64,000 nt of DNA, taken from Mucidula mucida. Taxonomy: Eukaryota; Basidiomycota; Agaricomycetes; Agaricales; Physalacriaceae. Location of the stretch: the NCBI GenBank assembly GCA_015501055.1, contig JADNYV010000027.1, positions 62,001 to 126,000 of the forward strand. Reading direction: 5' to 3'. How positions within the stretch are numbered: position 1 is the first letter of the stretch; each line of letters starts with the position of its first letter. The position numbers were made by a program, and so were the translations under genes. Of the stretch, positions 37,536-46,797 are shown in pieces. The notes below the pieces were generated by a model, which had not been told where the DNA came from, made no database searches, and was given only the letters and a program-made list of their open reading frames with translations.

Positions 37536-37678
37536 TTAATTGAGTATCACGTATAAGGACTTGTTTTACCGGGGAGAGTTGTACGTCCCAAATGTATCGG
37601 TCCTTCGCTTCTTGTACTACTCCGTTCTGAGTATCTTGGCTCTATCCAAAATGCATGCGCCGACTGAGGTCAGCATTG

Positions 37679-38486
37679 CTATCCGAAGAGGCTTCTGCCA
37701 CCCTTCGCGAAGGACTCCCAGTTCGCCAAGGGAGTGTAGTCCTCAATGTTCAGCACCACGATATTGTATTCGGAGCGGCAAATCAATTCCCGAGCTGCAT
37801 CAACCATGAAGAAGCCCTTACTCGAGCCGTGGAACATATCATCCCAGACTGTGAGTTCCCGCAGAGCAGGGAGAACTAAGCTGCCAACAAGGTATCTGCC
37901 TTTGTCAAATGAAAGGTGACTGAGCGATGGGATTACAACGGACAAAAGCGGACTGATACAACCGTTGAGTGGATCGCGAATAGACAGCTCCTTCAATTCG
38001 CCGGAAGACCCAAAGATGCTATGACAGATAAAGCGCGAGATTTCAGCTGCACCATATTTTGTAACCGGGTTGACAGACGAGTAATCTGATGCCAAGGAAT
38101 TTCAAGGCGTGGAAGCCCACCAACGTTAGACTGGAGGCATACACTGCGAAGACTGGGAGCGACGCTAAAGGCGTTGCAGGGCCTCATTGCGATGGGTGTC
38201 CCCCAAGCACCTTCGTTCACGTCGAAAGATAAATCTTCCAGCAGCGGCAATTTGGCGTGTAACGGATCGAGAAAAGACCAATCAATTTCAGTGCGAAAAC
38301 TGAGTGATGCCACCCTCCAACGCGGAGAGGTTCGGAATAGGGCAGCAGATATTCTGTGAACTTCGCGTAGGGCCTCAGCCTCGCTGTACCACACAATCTC
38401 CACCATGAGCGGAAAACTCTTGGCGAACGACAGAAACATGTTGAATGCATCCTGCCAACTCCAAGTCTTGTGTCCGTTAGCTGAGA
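37679..38486 (-). pseudogene. F-box gene copy 3, 3' fragment left of the Ngaro element
   Basis: It continues the N-terminal piece at 44769-44994: DAFNMFLSFAKSFPLMVEIV, WRVASLSFRTEIDW, LHAKLPLLEDLSFDVNEG and NAFSVAPSLRSVCLQSNVGG follow the intact paralogue at 55314-56882 closely. A shift occurs near 38075-38085 (around WHQIT / AEISRFIC). Similarity ends after EDYTPL near 37740, so about the last third of the gene is missing. Broken by insertion and 3' deletion; it cannot make the full protein. Confidence 0.8.
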
Positions 38487-38770
38487 TAAGATAAGCCTAT
38501 GGCTCTGTTTGCCAGAGGAGGAATGAACTGGAATAAGAATAGGAAAGGCTGTCTGTGAAGGAAAACCAAGAACTTAGTTCTTGGGTGTTGTCGAAGGCTC
38601 GGTGTGGGCCGGCTCGCCATGAGGTTGGAAAACGGTCACGTGAGGACATTCGAGGGAAACCTCCATGGGAGCAGGGTGTGGCGAGGATGCCACCTGTAAA
38701 GGACCAAACCGAGACTTGAACATCGGTGAAGGGGGAAGGAACCCGGAGGGAAACGAACCAATTTCCCCCA
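38487..38770 (-). repeat. Ngaro split repeat B2 (284 bp)
   Basis: Nearly identical to B1 at 39040-39323; I noticed only two differences (TCTGTTTGCC against TCTGTCTGCC, GAACATCGG against GAACGTCGG). It forms the 3' terminus of the element. Confidence 0.88.
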
Positions 38771-38809
38771 CCAACGCTGAATGGGAGTAGCTGGGGATGG
38801 AGGGCGGGA

Positions 38810-39039
38810 AAAAACGCTGGAATGACGAGGAGGAGTGCGGGAGATGGCAGCGAGAAGCAAGAAGGGAAATTGGGGAGGACGTTTCAGTCCCCCAAACTGC
38901 CAATTTTGCGTGGCTAAGTTAACTAGATGTCATGACTAATAACTACGCCACGCGCGCCTTGCTCACGCTGCCATTGTCGTCTTATCTTATCCTCAAATAA
39001 GCCTGATGCTTGTACCTCGCAGGTCGGCTTATCGCTATA
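38810..39039 (-). repeat. Ngaro split repeat A2 (230 bp)
   Basis: Nearly identical to A1 at 44539-44768 (differences seen: CCAATTTTGCG against CCAATTTCGCG and GATGCTTG against GATGCTCG). Separated from B2 by 39 bp (38771-38809) and joined directly to B1. Confidence 0.88.
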
Positions 39040-39323
39040 TAAGATAAGCCTATGGCTCTGTCTGCCAGAGGAGGAATGAACTGGAATAAGAATAGGAAAG
39101 GCTGTCTGTGAAGGAAAACCAAGAACTTAGTTCTTGGGTGTTGTCGAAGGCTCGGTGTGGGCCGGCTCGCCATGAGGTTGGAAAACGGTCACGTGAGGAC
39201 ATTCGAGGGAAACCTCCATGGGAGCAGGGTGTGGCGAGGATGCCACCTGTAAAGGACCAAACCGAGACTTGAACGTCGGTGAAGGGGGAAGGAACCCGGA
39301 GGGAAACGAACCAATTTCCCCCA
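39040..39323 (-). repeat. Ngaro split repeat B1 (284 bp)
   Basis: Copy of B2 placed directly next to A2; the B1-A2 junction joins the sequences of the outer ends and is thought to template complete termini during reverse transcription. Confidence 0.88.
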
Positions 39324-39573
39324 ATGAGAGCAAGGCTCTAACAAATTGGTGAAGTGCCCGGAGGGTGCAAGCCAAGTTCACCCAACGAGAGCCTGATCTC
39401 ACTGGTAGTGCTAGGGTTTCAAACCCGCAATTCAACCTGGCCACGACAACACAAATGGCAAATCAGAAAAAGTTAACAATTCTATCGGGCGGATGTAAGT
39501 AAACGAGCTAGTCATGATAGAGTAACAATAAGAGCGAGTATAAACAGTGTAATCTATCAGAGCGGTAAAGCGA

Positions 39574-40944
39574 TTATATCTGGGAGTAGTCTTGTAAGAG
39601 ACGCGGATCAATATTATGACGAACACGAAACGATTCTAGCATCTTCGCCAACTCATCGAAGTCCTGCTTGCGGTATGCCTTGGCGGTGCAGAGAGGTAGG
39701 ATCTCATCCACCTTCCGCCAGTATAGCAGAAAGGCTAGGGAAGACCAGCCGCCTATGGCCGCAACAACTTCAGGAGGGACACCAGCGAGGAGCAACTCAA
39801 CAGCTCCACCAATCCGGAAGCTATGACCGGCGATGAAACCAAGACCGAGATGACCCCAGGAGTCATTGCAGAAGTCCATAAATACATGTTTGAAGAGGTG
39901 CGTCCAGCCGGTAGCGCTGCGGTAGGTGAAAATAGATGAGTTCTGCGGCGCCCTGCAGTTGACGCTAAGGTGGTTCTTCATGGCTGCCACCGGGCAAAGG
40001 TCATCGTCGCGAGCAGCTAAAGACACATTGAAACCTCTCTCGCGCGTGGTCTTTGTCCATGGGAGGTGGAAAGATACCGTCTGCGTCCCATCCACCAGTG
40101 TGAGAAAATTGACATCCGCACTACGGGTAATGTGCGTGAGGGGCGAGAAGTCATTCCCGTTCACTACCAGAATCTCGCCCGACCGACGGCATCCCCAGAA
40201 GGCGACTAGCGCCGCTGCCCAGACCGAAGCATGGAAGCTGGACTTCAGATCCAAGCGCGCGCGAAGAGCACGGAGATGTCGGGTTGTGATAGGTGCACGA
40301 AGAGGCCGTTTGTGATTTTGACCTTCTTTGTACGCGGTGACGCGGGCCATCTCGACCCAGCGATGGTCGCCATACCATGGGGCGGTGTTGATGTCGTGGA
40401 ATGCCTTGATTCCAGACATCCAACCCTTGACAGTGCCGCCAGCAATGGATCCCATGTATTCGCCAATGAAAGCGCACAGCAGAGTATAGGATGCAGGCAT
40501 ACGCGCGGCCTCAGAGATATCGTACTTGTCGCAGAATTGCGTAAAGCGAATGAGACCGGCGCCATAAGTTCCCCGCGTCTTCTTGGCAAGCGCGCCACAA
40601 ATCGCGAGGTGGGCCTTGTCGATGACTTCCGCCGGGAGAAGGGCTGCATCATCCAACTCGCGCTGCCGAGAGAATGGTGTTGACCATGTGAGCGGTCTGT
40701 CCACTGCGGCCACATGAGGCCTAAACTTGTTGTTGACGATAACATTTTCGGGGCGCGGTCGTCGAGGGCGCGTGGTGCGTACGTAGTCTGTGATGGAAGG
40801 TATGTGGGTAGGTGCAGCCTGCGCAGTAATCATTGTTATAATCGGTTCGGGAGCGGGAGGAGCAGCAATGGGCGAGTCTATATTGCGATTGACTGTGATG
40901 AAATTTAGCAAATGAAAATCTAACGCGCAGAAGATCGTACTCAT
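39574..40944 (-). CDS. Ngaro tyrosine recombinase
   Basis: A 456-residue intronless frame encoding a tyrosine recombinase that integrates the circular DNA copy of the element. The N-terminal part up to about residue 95 is basic and Pro-rich. A helical SAM-like domain follows (about 105-215, including YTLLCAFIGEYMGSIAG), then the catalytic domain. I see the first catalytic Arg in WGCRRSGEIL (residues about 250-260), His-x-x-Arg in GHSFRIGGA (374-377), and the nucleophile Tyr in LAFLLYWRKVD (about 408). All key residues are present and the frame is open from ATG to stop, so it may be active. This type is common in agaricomycete genomes as a lone DNA breaking-rejoining enzyme; here it is in its parent element. 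Confidence 0.92.
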   Translation of the reverse strand: MSTIFCALDFHLLNFITVNRNIDSPIAAPPAPEPIITMITAQAAPTHIPSITDYVRTTRPRRPRPENVIVNNKFRPHVAAVDRPLTWSTPFSRQRELDDAALLPAEVIDKAHLAICGALAKKTRGTYGAGLIRFTQFCDKYDISEAARMPASYTLLCAFIGEYMGSIAGGTVKGWMSGIKAFHDINTAPWYGDHRWVEMARVTAYKEGQNHKRPLRAPITTRHLRALRARLDLKSSFHASVWAAALVAFWGCRRSGEILVVNGNDFSPLTHITRSADVNFLTLVDGTQTVSFHLPWTKTTRERGFNVSLAARDDDLCPVAAMKNHLSVNCRAPQNSSIFTYRSATGWTHLFKHVFMDFCNDSWGHLGLGFIAGHSFRIGGAVELLLAGVPPEVVAAIGGWSSLAFLLYWRKVDEILPLCTAKAYRKQDFDELAKMLESFRVRHNIDPRLLQDYSQI

Positions 40945-41199
40945 TGATAGAGAGAGGGAGCGAGCAGAAATAACTTTGATTGGGTCATAACGCGATTTGT
41001 TACGTGCAGATTCTGGGTGACAGGATGAGTTTCAGGGAAACAAGCAGTTCAGGAATAGCATACCATGAGGAAGAGAACAGAAATGAGATAACGAGCAATC
41101 TGAGCGAGAAGGTTTTGGCGGGGATAAGGTGCGCGGTTGCGAGCTCGGCTCGCCCTCATCCTGCCGGGAGACACTTGTCCCCCATCCAAAGGGGATAGA

Positions 41200-43022
41200 C
41201 TATGCATAGACACGGACGAGAATATCGGCGAGCTCATCAGGGAGCGCGATGGAGAGGTCCAGTGAATTTTCGGGAGATCCCAATTCTCCGCGCGAGATGG
41301 GATCGGAAATATTAGCAGCAGTAGGAACATATTCGTATATCGGGGAAATAGCCATAGTCGTGATCGTGGCAAAGCTTCTGCGGATGGAGGCGTTCATGGG
41401 AACGTTGCCGGAACAACCCTTCACATGTGCGCCAATGGATCCTTTATTATCTGAATGTACGAGGCTCACGGACGCCCGCGGCCATGAGGAAGAGGAACAT
41501 GATTTCAATAGCAATGGTCTCGAGCCAACCGATGTGGCACCGGGAACCTTCCAGTGGGGCAGGAGCTTGAAAGCCGCCCATCGACCATCAATCATGATTC
41601 CGATGCCCCAGCTGGTAGAAGCGTCGACAAAAATATCAACATTGAGCGGAGGACCAGGTGGGCACAACTGCCGTATCGCGTTCGGGACTGATAGGACTTG
41701 GAACCACCACCCTGCTTGGACTTCACCGAAGTGGGGAGGTGGAGGCGGTGGAACTCGCGGAACTTGAATTTGGAGACAAAATTGGAGAAAGCTGGGAGGT
41801 GGGAGGCACCCTCGCGATGCACGAAAGCGACGTGGCAAAGAGACCCGTGGATCTTCTGCACGTCCGGGAGGAGGCAGCCTGCTGTTTTGAACATTGCTAA
41901 AAATAGCCGAACGCGCTGAGGAACTTCAGACGCTTCTCCTCCGGCAAAGCAACGGTGCGCGCGTCAAAATCCCAAAGGAAACCGATGAACGTGGTAATGG
42001 AAACAAATTCTGGGTCACCCTTCTTCTCCACCGGGTGCCAAGGTACGTGAAGGTCGGCAATACGATGCATCATCTCTTCGCGGTCGTAGCCGTACTGGTA
42101 GGATGCCGCCGAGGCAGCGGAGTCGAGGGAGCAATGGCGAGGCGGATAGCTTTAAAATCATCTTCATATTTTAGCAGGGGGTCGATGCCCCGCGCCCGCC
42201 AAGTGTCCACCACGGCGTTGGCATCTGGCCTGCATTACTACTAGCTGATGCCGCGCCAAACGGGTGACAGTGATCTAGCCAGAATTCGTCGTCTCGCCCT
42301 TGAAAAACGAGGTACGGCTTGTGGTCTGGCAAGACTGGGCACGTGCGGTGAAACTTTGCAATATCAATAGTACAAGCTTGAGTACCAGGAGGCGCGCAAG
42401 ATATCTGGTGAACGTGCAGTCAGCAATCAGATCTGACAAATAATGGATGGCAAAGAGCAGAAAACGCGCTGACGTGCAAACGAGCAATGGCTAGCATGGA
42501 CCCGAGCACGGTCAGACGCGCAGATAGCAAAATAGCAGGTGTGCGAACGTGCAATCGTGCATTCGAGCATGCGTGCAGTCGTGCAAGCGAGCATACGTGC
42601 CGAGGAAAGAAGAACAACGGGCAAATACTCACAAGTTCTTCGACGCATCTGGCTTCGTCAAACGTGTAGGAAAATGGTCCTTCTCGATATGCGAGTTGAC
42701 CGATGGGTGGTCACTGGAACACTTCGACAGGTTCCAACAAACCGCTTCTTGTCTGGAGTACCTGGTGCCTGCGAAGTGACCGAAACGATGAGGGGCGAAG
42801 ACTGGAAAGGCCCTCGACAGATCAACTCCATCTCATCACGCGAGAAAGGACCTGAAATGTGACCAGCTTCCTTTTCTTCCTCATGTATTCCTCAACGGCT
42901 TCGGGGTGGACACGGCAAGATACTGGTTAGGCATGATAATAGTTTCGGTGAGCGGAGGAAACGAGCCAATGGGGAAACCATGTTCTAGGTTGTGCACAAG
43001 GAGTTTGTAGTCCTCCATCAAA
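41200..43022 (-). pseudogene. Ngaro reverse transcriptase / RNase H, frameshifted
   Basis: Pol region of the element. Minus-strand pieces in several frames give GPFSRDEMELI and DKKRFV, an intron of about 228 nt (42405-42632), CTIDIAKFHRTCPVLPDHKP, WLDHCHPFGAASASSNAGQM, and the catalytic LLKYEDDF (YxDD-type box near 42155-42166). PLNVDIFVDASTSWGIGI, VHSDNKGSIGAH and PTAANISDPISRGELG, the RNase H block with its Asp residues, follow. At least five single-base shifts are needed (including near 42850, 42725, 42660, 41700 and 41530), so no continuous protein is made as written. Whether this is decay or consensus error is open, since gag and the recombinase are clean. Confidence 0.8.
42548..42603. 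repeat. Octamer array in the pol intron
   Basis: Seven consecutive 8-bp units of the form CGWGCANN (CGTGCAAT, CGTGCATT, CGAGCATG, CGTGCAGT, CGTGCAAG, CGAGCATA, CGTGCCGA) lie inside the reverse-transcriptase intron. Confidence 0.7.
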
Positions 43023-43189
43023 TTATGAGACTCCAAAGCGGAAGCGAATGCAGCGGTATCGTATGGGTGTACAATTGTTCATATAATTTGTTGTGAGCAG
43101 GCAGGGTGTTAGGGAGGCGTGGGCGTCGATGAATGGAGTCTGAGAAATCATGGTATTCGAGTTTCGGCGGAGCAAAATGAGCAAGGAAT

Positions 43190-44521
43190 TCAGGTTGACT
43201 TAGAACAGAGGGTTCCGGGGTGTTCACCTCCGCAGAGCGTGCAGATATGGAGGCGGTCGTCGGGGGAGTGGGAGCAATTGAATCCGCGGTTGAAGTTGAA
43301 AGCGAGACAGATCGGCTTTTGGTTCCGCGGGTGGCAGGGAGATCGGTTGATGAACGTGCAGAAAAGACCTTTCTTGTTGGCGTGGGGTCCGCCCTCGTAG
43401 TGGTCTGAAATCCCATGGCCACGTTCCCCGCATCCAAGGCAGGAAGACGGCGTGGCTGCCCGTCCGCTGCCCGCCTGAAAGGGCTGGCCTCCTCTGCCTC
43501 TGCCTCCGCCGCGACGATCGCGCTGCTGAGATGGACGTGACTCCGAGAGACGAGAGCGCTGGTCCAAGTACCTCTGCTCGAACTCCTTGCGCAGGTCAAA
43601 AGTGCTCTTGGCCTGCTGGTAGTCAAACTGATACGCCGCGGGGTCAAACAACGTCTTGCCTTCTGCTCGGAAATCATGACGCCTCTTTGCCTCCACCGGC
43701 GCCCATGCCTCATAATATTCCACCTTGTCCATCTGTCGGAAGAAAAAAGTGTGGTGGTCATGCCAGAACGTCGCGTAAGGACCGTCGTCCCCAGCCGCGT
43801 CTTTAGAGGACTGGAAACGCAAGTGGTGCTCCGCCGCCTCTTCGTGCTCACCCAACGTCGGGAGAATATCTGGTCCCAGCGTGTCACCGAGCTTATGGAC
43901 GTCGAGGATGACCTTCTTGGTGGTACCGTCGAGATTGTTGGTCTTGACGGTGTCCAAGGTCGAGCTGTGAAGGGAGATGTGACGTAGTGACTTTGCACGG
44001 AAAAAACCCAAAGGAATCGGGACGTGCCGGTCGGTCTCGTAAACGATATCGTGTATGTCCGGGACGCGTACAGTCCCCGGCACGAAGGCCTGAACACCAT
44101 CCAAGTTTTCCCTCCTACGCTTCGACCGGTCTGCCGCCGCATCGGTCTGCTCTTTTTCACGCTTCCTCTTCTCTGCCTGTCTCCACGCGGTCAGCATATC
44201 GAGGACGGCGAACGGAATATTCTTGAAACGACTTAAGAAATCTGGCTTCTGGAGGGTCGCGATGTCCTCATCAGTATAGCTGATCATCGACGCAGCAGCC
44301 GACCCCGGCGTCGGATGCGCGTTGAGGTCGAGCAAATGCTTCTCCGTCTTCTCCTTCCTCGCCGCGTTCTCCGTCTCAATCTTCACGTTACGGTCCAGCT
44401 TCTCTGCCAGTGTCAAGCTCTTGAAGAACGCGATGATGGCTGCCGTGGCATGCGTACGCCGAACACGTGGTGGTGGCGGTGGCTGTTGTGGTTGTGTTGA
44501 TGGTGGTGCTGGATTCGCCAT
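43190..44521 (-). CDS. Ngaro Gag-like protein with zinc knuckles
   Basis: An open frame of about 440 residues from MANPAPPSTQPQQ to LCSKST. It has a Pro-rich start, helical segments (AIIAFFKSLTLAEKLDRNVK, FLSRFKNIPFAVLDMLTAW), a middle region with HDIVYETDRHVPIPLGFF, and a basic Gly/Arg stretch (RDRRGGGRGRGG). Three Cys/His clusters end it: CLGCGERGHGISDH, CLAFNFNRGFNCSH and CTLCGGEHPGTLC. Gag-type proteins package the element RNA. The frame extends upstream of the ATG into repeat A1 without a Met start, so I chose the ATG at 44521. No frameshift seen. Confidence 0.85.
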   Translation of the reverse strand: MANPAPPSTQPQQPPPPPRVRRTHATAAIIAFFKSLTLAEKLDRNVKIETENAARKEKTEKHLLDLNAHPTPGSAAASMISYTDEDIATLQKPDFLSRFKNIPFAVLDMLTAWRQAEKRKREKEQTDAAADRSKRRRENLDGVQAFVPGTVRVPDIHDIVYETDRHVPIPLGFFRAKSLRHISLHSSTLDTVKTNNLDGTTKKVILDVHKLGDTLGPDILPTLGEHEEAAEHHLRFQSSKDAAGDDGPYATFWHDHHTFFFRQMDKVEYYEAWAPVEAKRRHDFRAEGKTLFDPAAYQFDYQQAKSTFDLRKEFEQRYLDQRSRLSESRPSQQRDRRGGGRGRGGQPFQAGSGRAATPSSCLGCGERGHGISDHYEGGPHANKKGLFCTFINRSPCHPRNQKPICLAFNFNRGFNCSHSPDDRLHICTLCGGEHPGTLCSKST

Positions 44522-44538
44522 GTTGATATATATCGACG

Positions 44539-44768
44539 AAAAACGCTGGAATGACGAGGAGGAGTGCGGGAGATGGCAGCGAGAAGCAAGAAGGGAAATT
44601 GGGGAGGACGTTTCAGTCCCCCAAACTGCCAATTTCGCGTGGCTAAGTTAACTAGATGTCATGACTAATAACTACGCCACGCGCGCCTTGCTCACGCTGC
44701 CATTGTCGTCTTATCTTATCCTCAAATAAGCCTGATGCTCGTACCTCGCAGGTCGGCTTATCGCTATA
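44539..44768 (-). repeat. Ngaro split repeat A1 (230 bp)
   Basis: The 5' terminus of the element, matching A2 at 38810-39039. Ends ..GCTTATCGCTATA at 44768; the inverse of its end and the start of B2 share GATAAGCC, a short inverted core that may be the recombination site. Confidence 0.88.
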
Positions 44769-44994
44769 CGGCACTAGGGCGACGCTGAAGCGAGACCTGT
44801 ATTTTGGTCCACAGCGAGGGAATGCCAAAGGCTGCCAGACGCCATGTCCTGCAAACATGCGCAAGTCGCAGTTGGCGATATTTAGGTTTCGGGCGAAGTT
44901 CGTAAGGAGAAGCATCCTGGTCGAAGGAAAATATAGTTTGCAAGATTTCGGTGGGAAAGGAAGAAATGGGAGCCGTGTCAATATCGGACTGCAT
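44769..44994 (-). pseudogene. F-box gene copy 3, 5' fragment right of the Ngaro element
   Basis: Starts MQSDIDTAPISSFPTEILQ, then the F-box block RLAHVCRTWRLAAFGIPSLW and KIQVSLQRRPSAV, where the element interrupts it. Nearly identical to residues 1-75 of the intact paralogue at 55314. The upstream 140 bp also match that gene's promoter. Confidence 0.88.
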
Positions 44995-45577
44995 TTCTCT
45001 CTGGAAATATGTTGGAGCAGTGTAGACGATTGGATAAATCAGATGCGCTAACCGTGCAGGCTGTAATTGAGAAATAGAGGCAACTGAGGTGGCGAGTTCG
45101 GGGCGAGGTGGACGTGCTTAGTGGAAGGGAAAGCCGGAGCCTTTATATCAACGCGACTGCCGACTTACACTGACAGAGAGTTCTTTCCTAACTTACATGG
45201 ACGACATACATGTAGCTTGGTTGATTTCCTTTCCAGGCCGAGGAAATCTCATTTCCTCGAATGAGGGAGTTGCTCGGGAAATTTAATCTCTTCATTGCCT
45301 TACCTTGCTCTGTGCTTTCTCTGGGATATTCCCTTCCCTAGTCTGGAACCAACAAAGTCATTGAAGAAATTGAAATCACTGAGGAAATCCAAGTTCCTCA
45401 GTGACTCTTTGATACGAAGAACTGAGGAACAAAGTAGAATTCCTTCAACGATTTCATCAGCGATTGCCTTTGCTGAGGAAATCTATTTCCCCGATAGTGG
45501 CTGGAACATTGCCAGCATAGTCAGAATCACACCAAGACTTTAACCAAAAGAAGGGATCCAATATGCCACCTAATACA
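44995..45577. other. Relict F-box promoter and GAGGAAAT palindromes
   Basis: 44995-45140 matches, inverted, the sequence before the intact F-box copy (about 55160-55313, including CGGTTAGCGCATCTGATTT). Beyond it are hairpins GAGGAAATCTCATTTCCTC (45240-45258) and CTGAGGAAATCCAAGTTCCTCAG (about 45379-45401), and single GAGGAA copies near 45424 and 45475. Confidence 0.55.
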
Positions 45578-46797
45578 TTAGAAATCATTCCAGTTACGCT
45601 TAAACTTGTACTGCATTCGCGACTGTTTAATCTCAGCGTGTCTGCAGCATAAGGGCGAATATGCATTACCTTATATGGCATGTTCTTGCGCATCTTGTCG
45701 CTCGGATTTGAGGGAGGTAAATAACCGTCGTCGCCTGCGCCCCACTCTGCCTTCTGTTGGCCGGCCGACTTTGCGTCCTGGTATTTGACGGAGGGGTCCT
45801 GCTTCTCCGGTGGGGTAGTGCGCTGTATCTTGGGTTTTGGCGGGTCCTGGACAGGCGTGTCAACATGCATAGGGTCAGCGTATGGGTGTCCTGCTATGGG
45901 CTCCTGTGCGGTGCCGTCCTGGGGCGGCTCGACGTGTTCGTGGGGCTCGTGTGACTCGAGGACCTCCTCGACGGTTATACCCTGGTACTCCGCCTCCTTC
46001 TCCGCCTCCTTGAGCTCAATCTGCTCGTGATGCGCAAAGTGCTCGAGATCCTCGGGGTGGTTGTACGACTCGTCGGTTTGAGTTTCGGGCGTTGAGTGGT
46101 ATTCTTCTTCGTGGTGAAGGAAGAACTCTATAAAGAAACGTGAGATACGCGTTCGGCGGACAAATAGGACGCACCGCTTTCGATATCGTAGTGGTGTCCC
46201 TCTGCGCCGAGGTTGTCGAAGTTGGGTAGTCCCTCAAGTCCGACGAGTCCAAATTCTTCGACTGTGATCTTGCCGTCGTGGTTCTTGTCGAGACGTTCGA
46301 GAACGATCTTGACAATGGTATCCGCCTTCTTCTGGTGCTCAACATCATCCTAGGATGCGGTCTTCAGTTTGGTTGCCACGGTCAAAGTTAATGATAACTA
46401 CTTTCGACTTTTTCTGCGAGTAGATGTGGTGAACACCGTAGATGGCCTCAATCTCTTCCTTGTCCCAGACGCCATCCCTAAGCGTGTATCAATGATTGTC
46501 GGGCCATGGGATATCTGCGTACGGACCGGTTGAGATCATGCAGTTGGAAGAAGCTCTTCAAGTCAAACGCCTCTCTGCTGAGTGTAAGCGACCGTCTTGA
46601 GTTGGACAACGAAATGAACTTGCATATGATGTTCCGAGGCCATCTGCATATTTCACTGTCAACTGAATGTATTCCCTGAAGGGCGTGGAACGTACGTGTC
46701 GGTCCGCGTATTGCTTCATTGACTCGCCCTCAGCAGGGCCGTGACCTCCGTGCGCCAGAGCATGGTAAAAGAGTGAAAACCACAGGACGGACTTCAT
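45578..46797 (-). CDS. SSP120: Ssp120-like EF-hand secretory-pathway protein
   Basis: Calcium-binding lumenal protein of the ER/Golgi, related to yeast Ssp120 and the nucleobindin/MCFD2 group; Ssp120 is a partner of cargo receptors. MKSVLWFSLFYHALAHGGHG is a signal peptide. It is followed by AFDLKSFFQLHDLNRDGVWD (first EF hand) and IVLERLDKNHDGKITVEEFG (second EF hand), with GLEGLPNFDNLGAEGHHYD between it and the tail. The acidic His/Glu-rich tail holds EQIELKEAEKEAEYQG and KNMPYKYKFKRNWNDF, the conserved end. About seven short introns join in frame without correction. The gene looks intact; the yeast-based role is transferred by family. Confidence 0.85.

Larger units (their letters stand above)
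38487..44768 (-). mobile_element. Full-length Ngaro (DIRS-order) tyrosine-recombinase retrotransposon
   Basis: A 6,282-bp element read on the minus strand in the order A1, gag, reverse transcriptase/RNase H, tyrosine recombinase, B1, A2, B2. This split direct repeat layout is diagnostic of Ngaro elements, which circularise and insert with a tyrosine recombinase instead of an integrase. A1 and A2 (230 bp) and B1 and B2 (284 bp) are nearly identical, so insertion is recent. The host F-box gene reads ..GCTGAGA at 38486 and CGGCACTA.. from 44769, and the uninterrupted paralogue joins these directly (GCTGAGACAGCACTA). There is thus no target duplication, as expected for a tyrosine-recombinase element. 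The A/B junction at 39039-39040 reproduces the two outer ends joined. Confidence 0.9.

Noticed and set aside
39574..40944. Phage or integron integrase
   Set aside because: The gene is in a eukaryotic retroelement with gag and pol in fixed order, and the residue context matches the Ngaro-type family.
42548..42603. A CRISPR-like array
   Set aside because: Units are 8 bp with no spacers, inside a retroelement intron of a eukaryote. No CRISPR elsewhere in the window.
43018..44160. A 380-codon minus-strand open frame overlapping gag
   Set aside because: Arg/Ser/Thr-rich translation without domains, fully inside the gag gene in another frame; a shadow.
38487..44768. Reading the A and B repeats as LTRs of an ordinary retrotransposon
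   Set aside because: The repeats are split (A1 ... B1-A2-B2), there is no integrase or protease, no TG...CA ends and no target duplication; a tyrosine recombinase is present instead.
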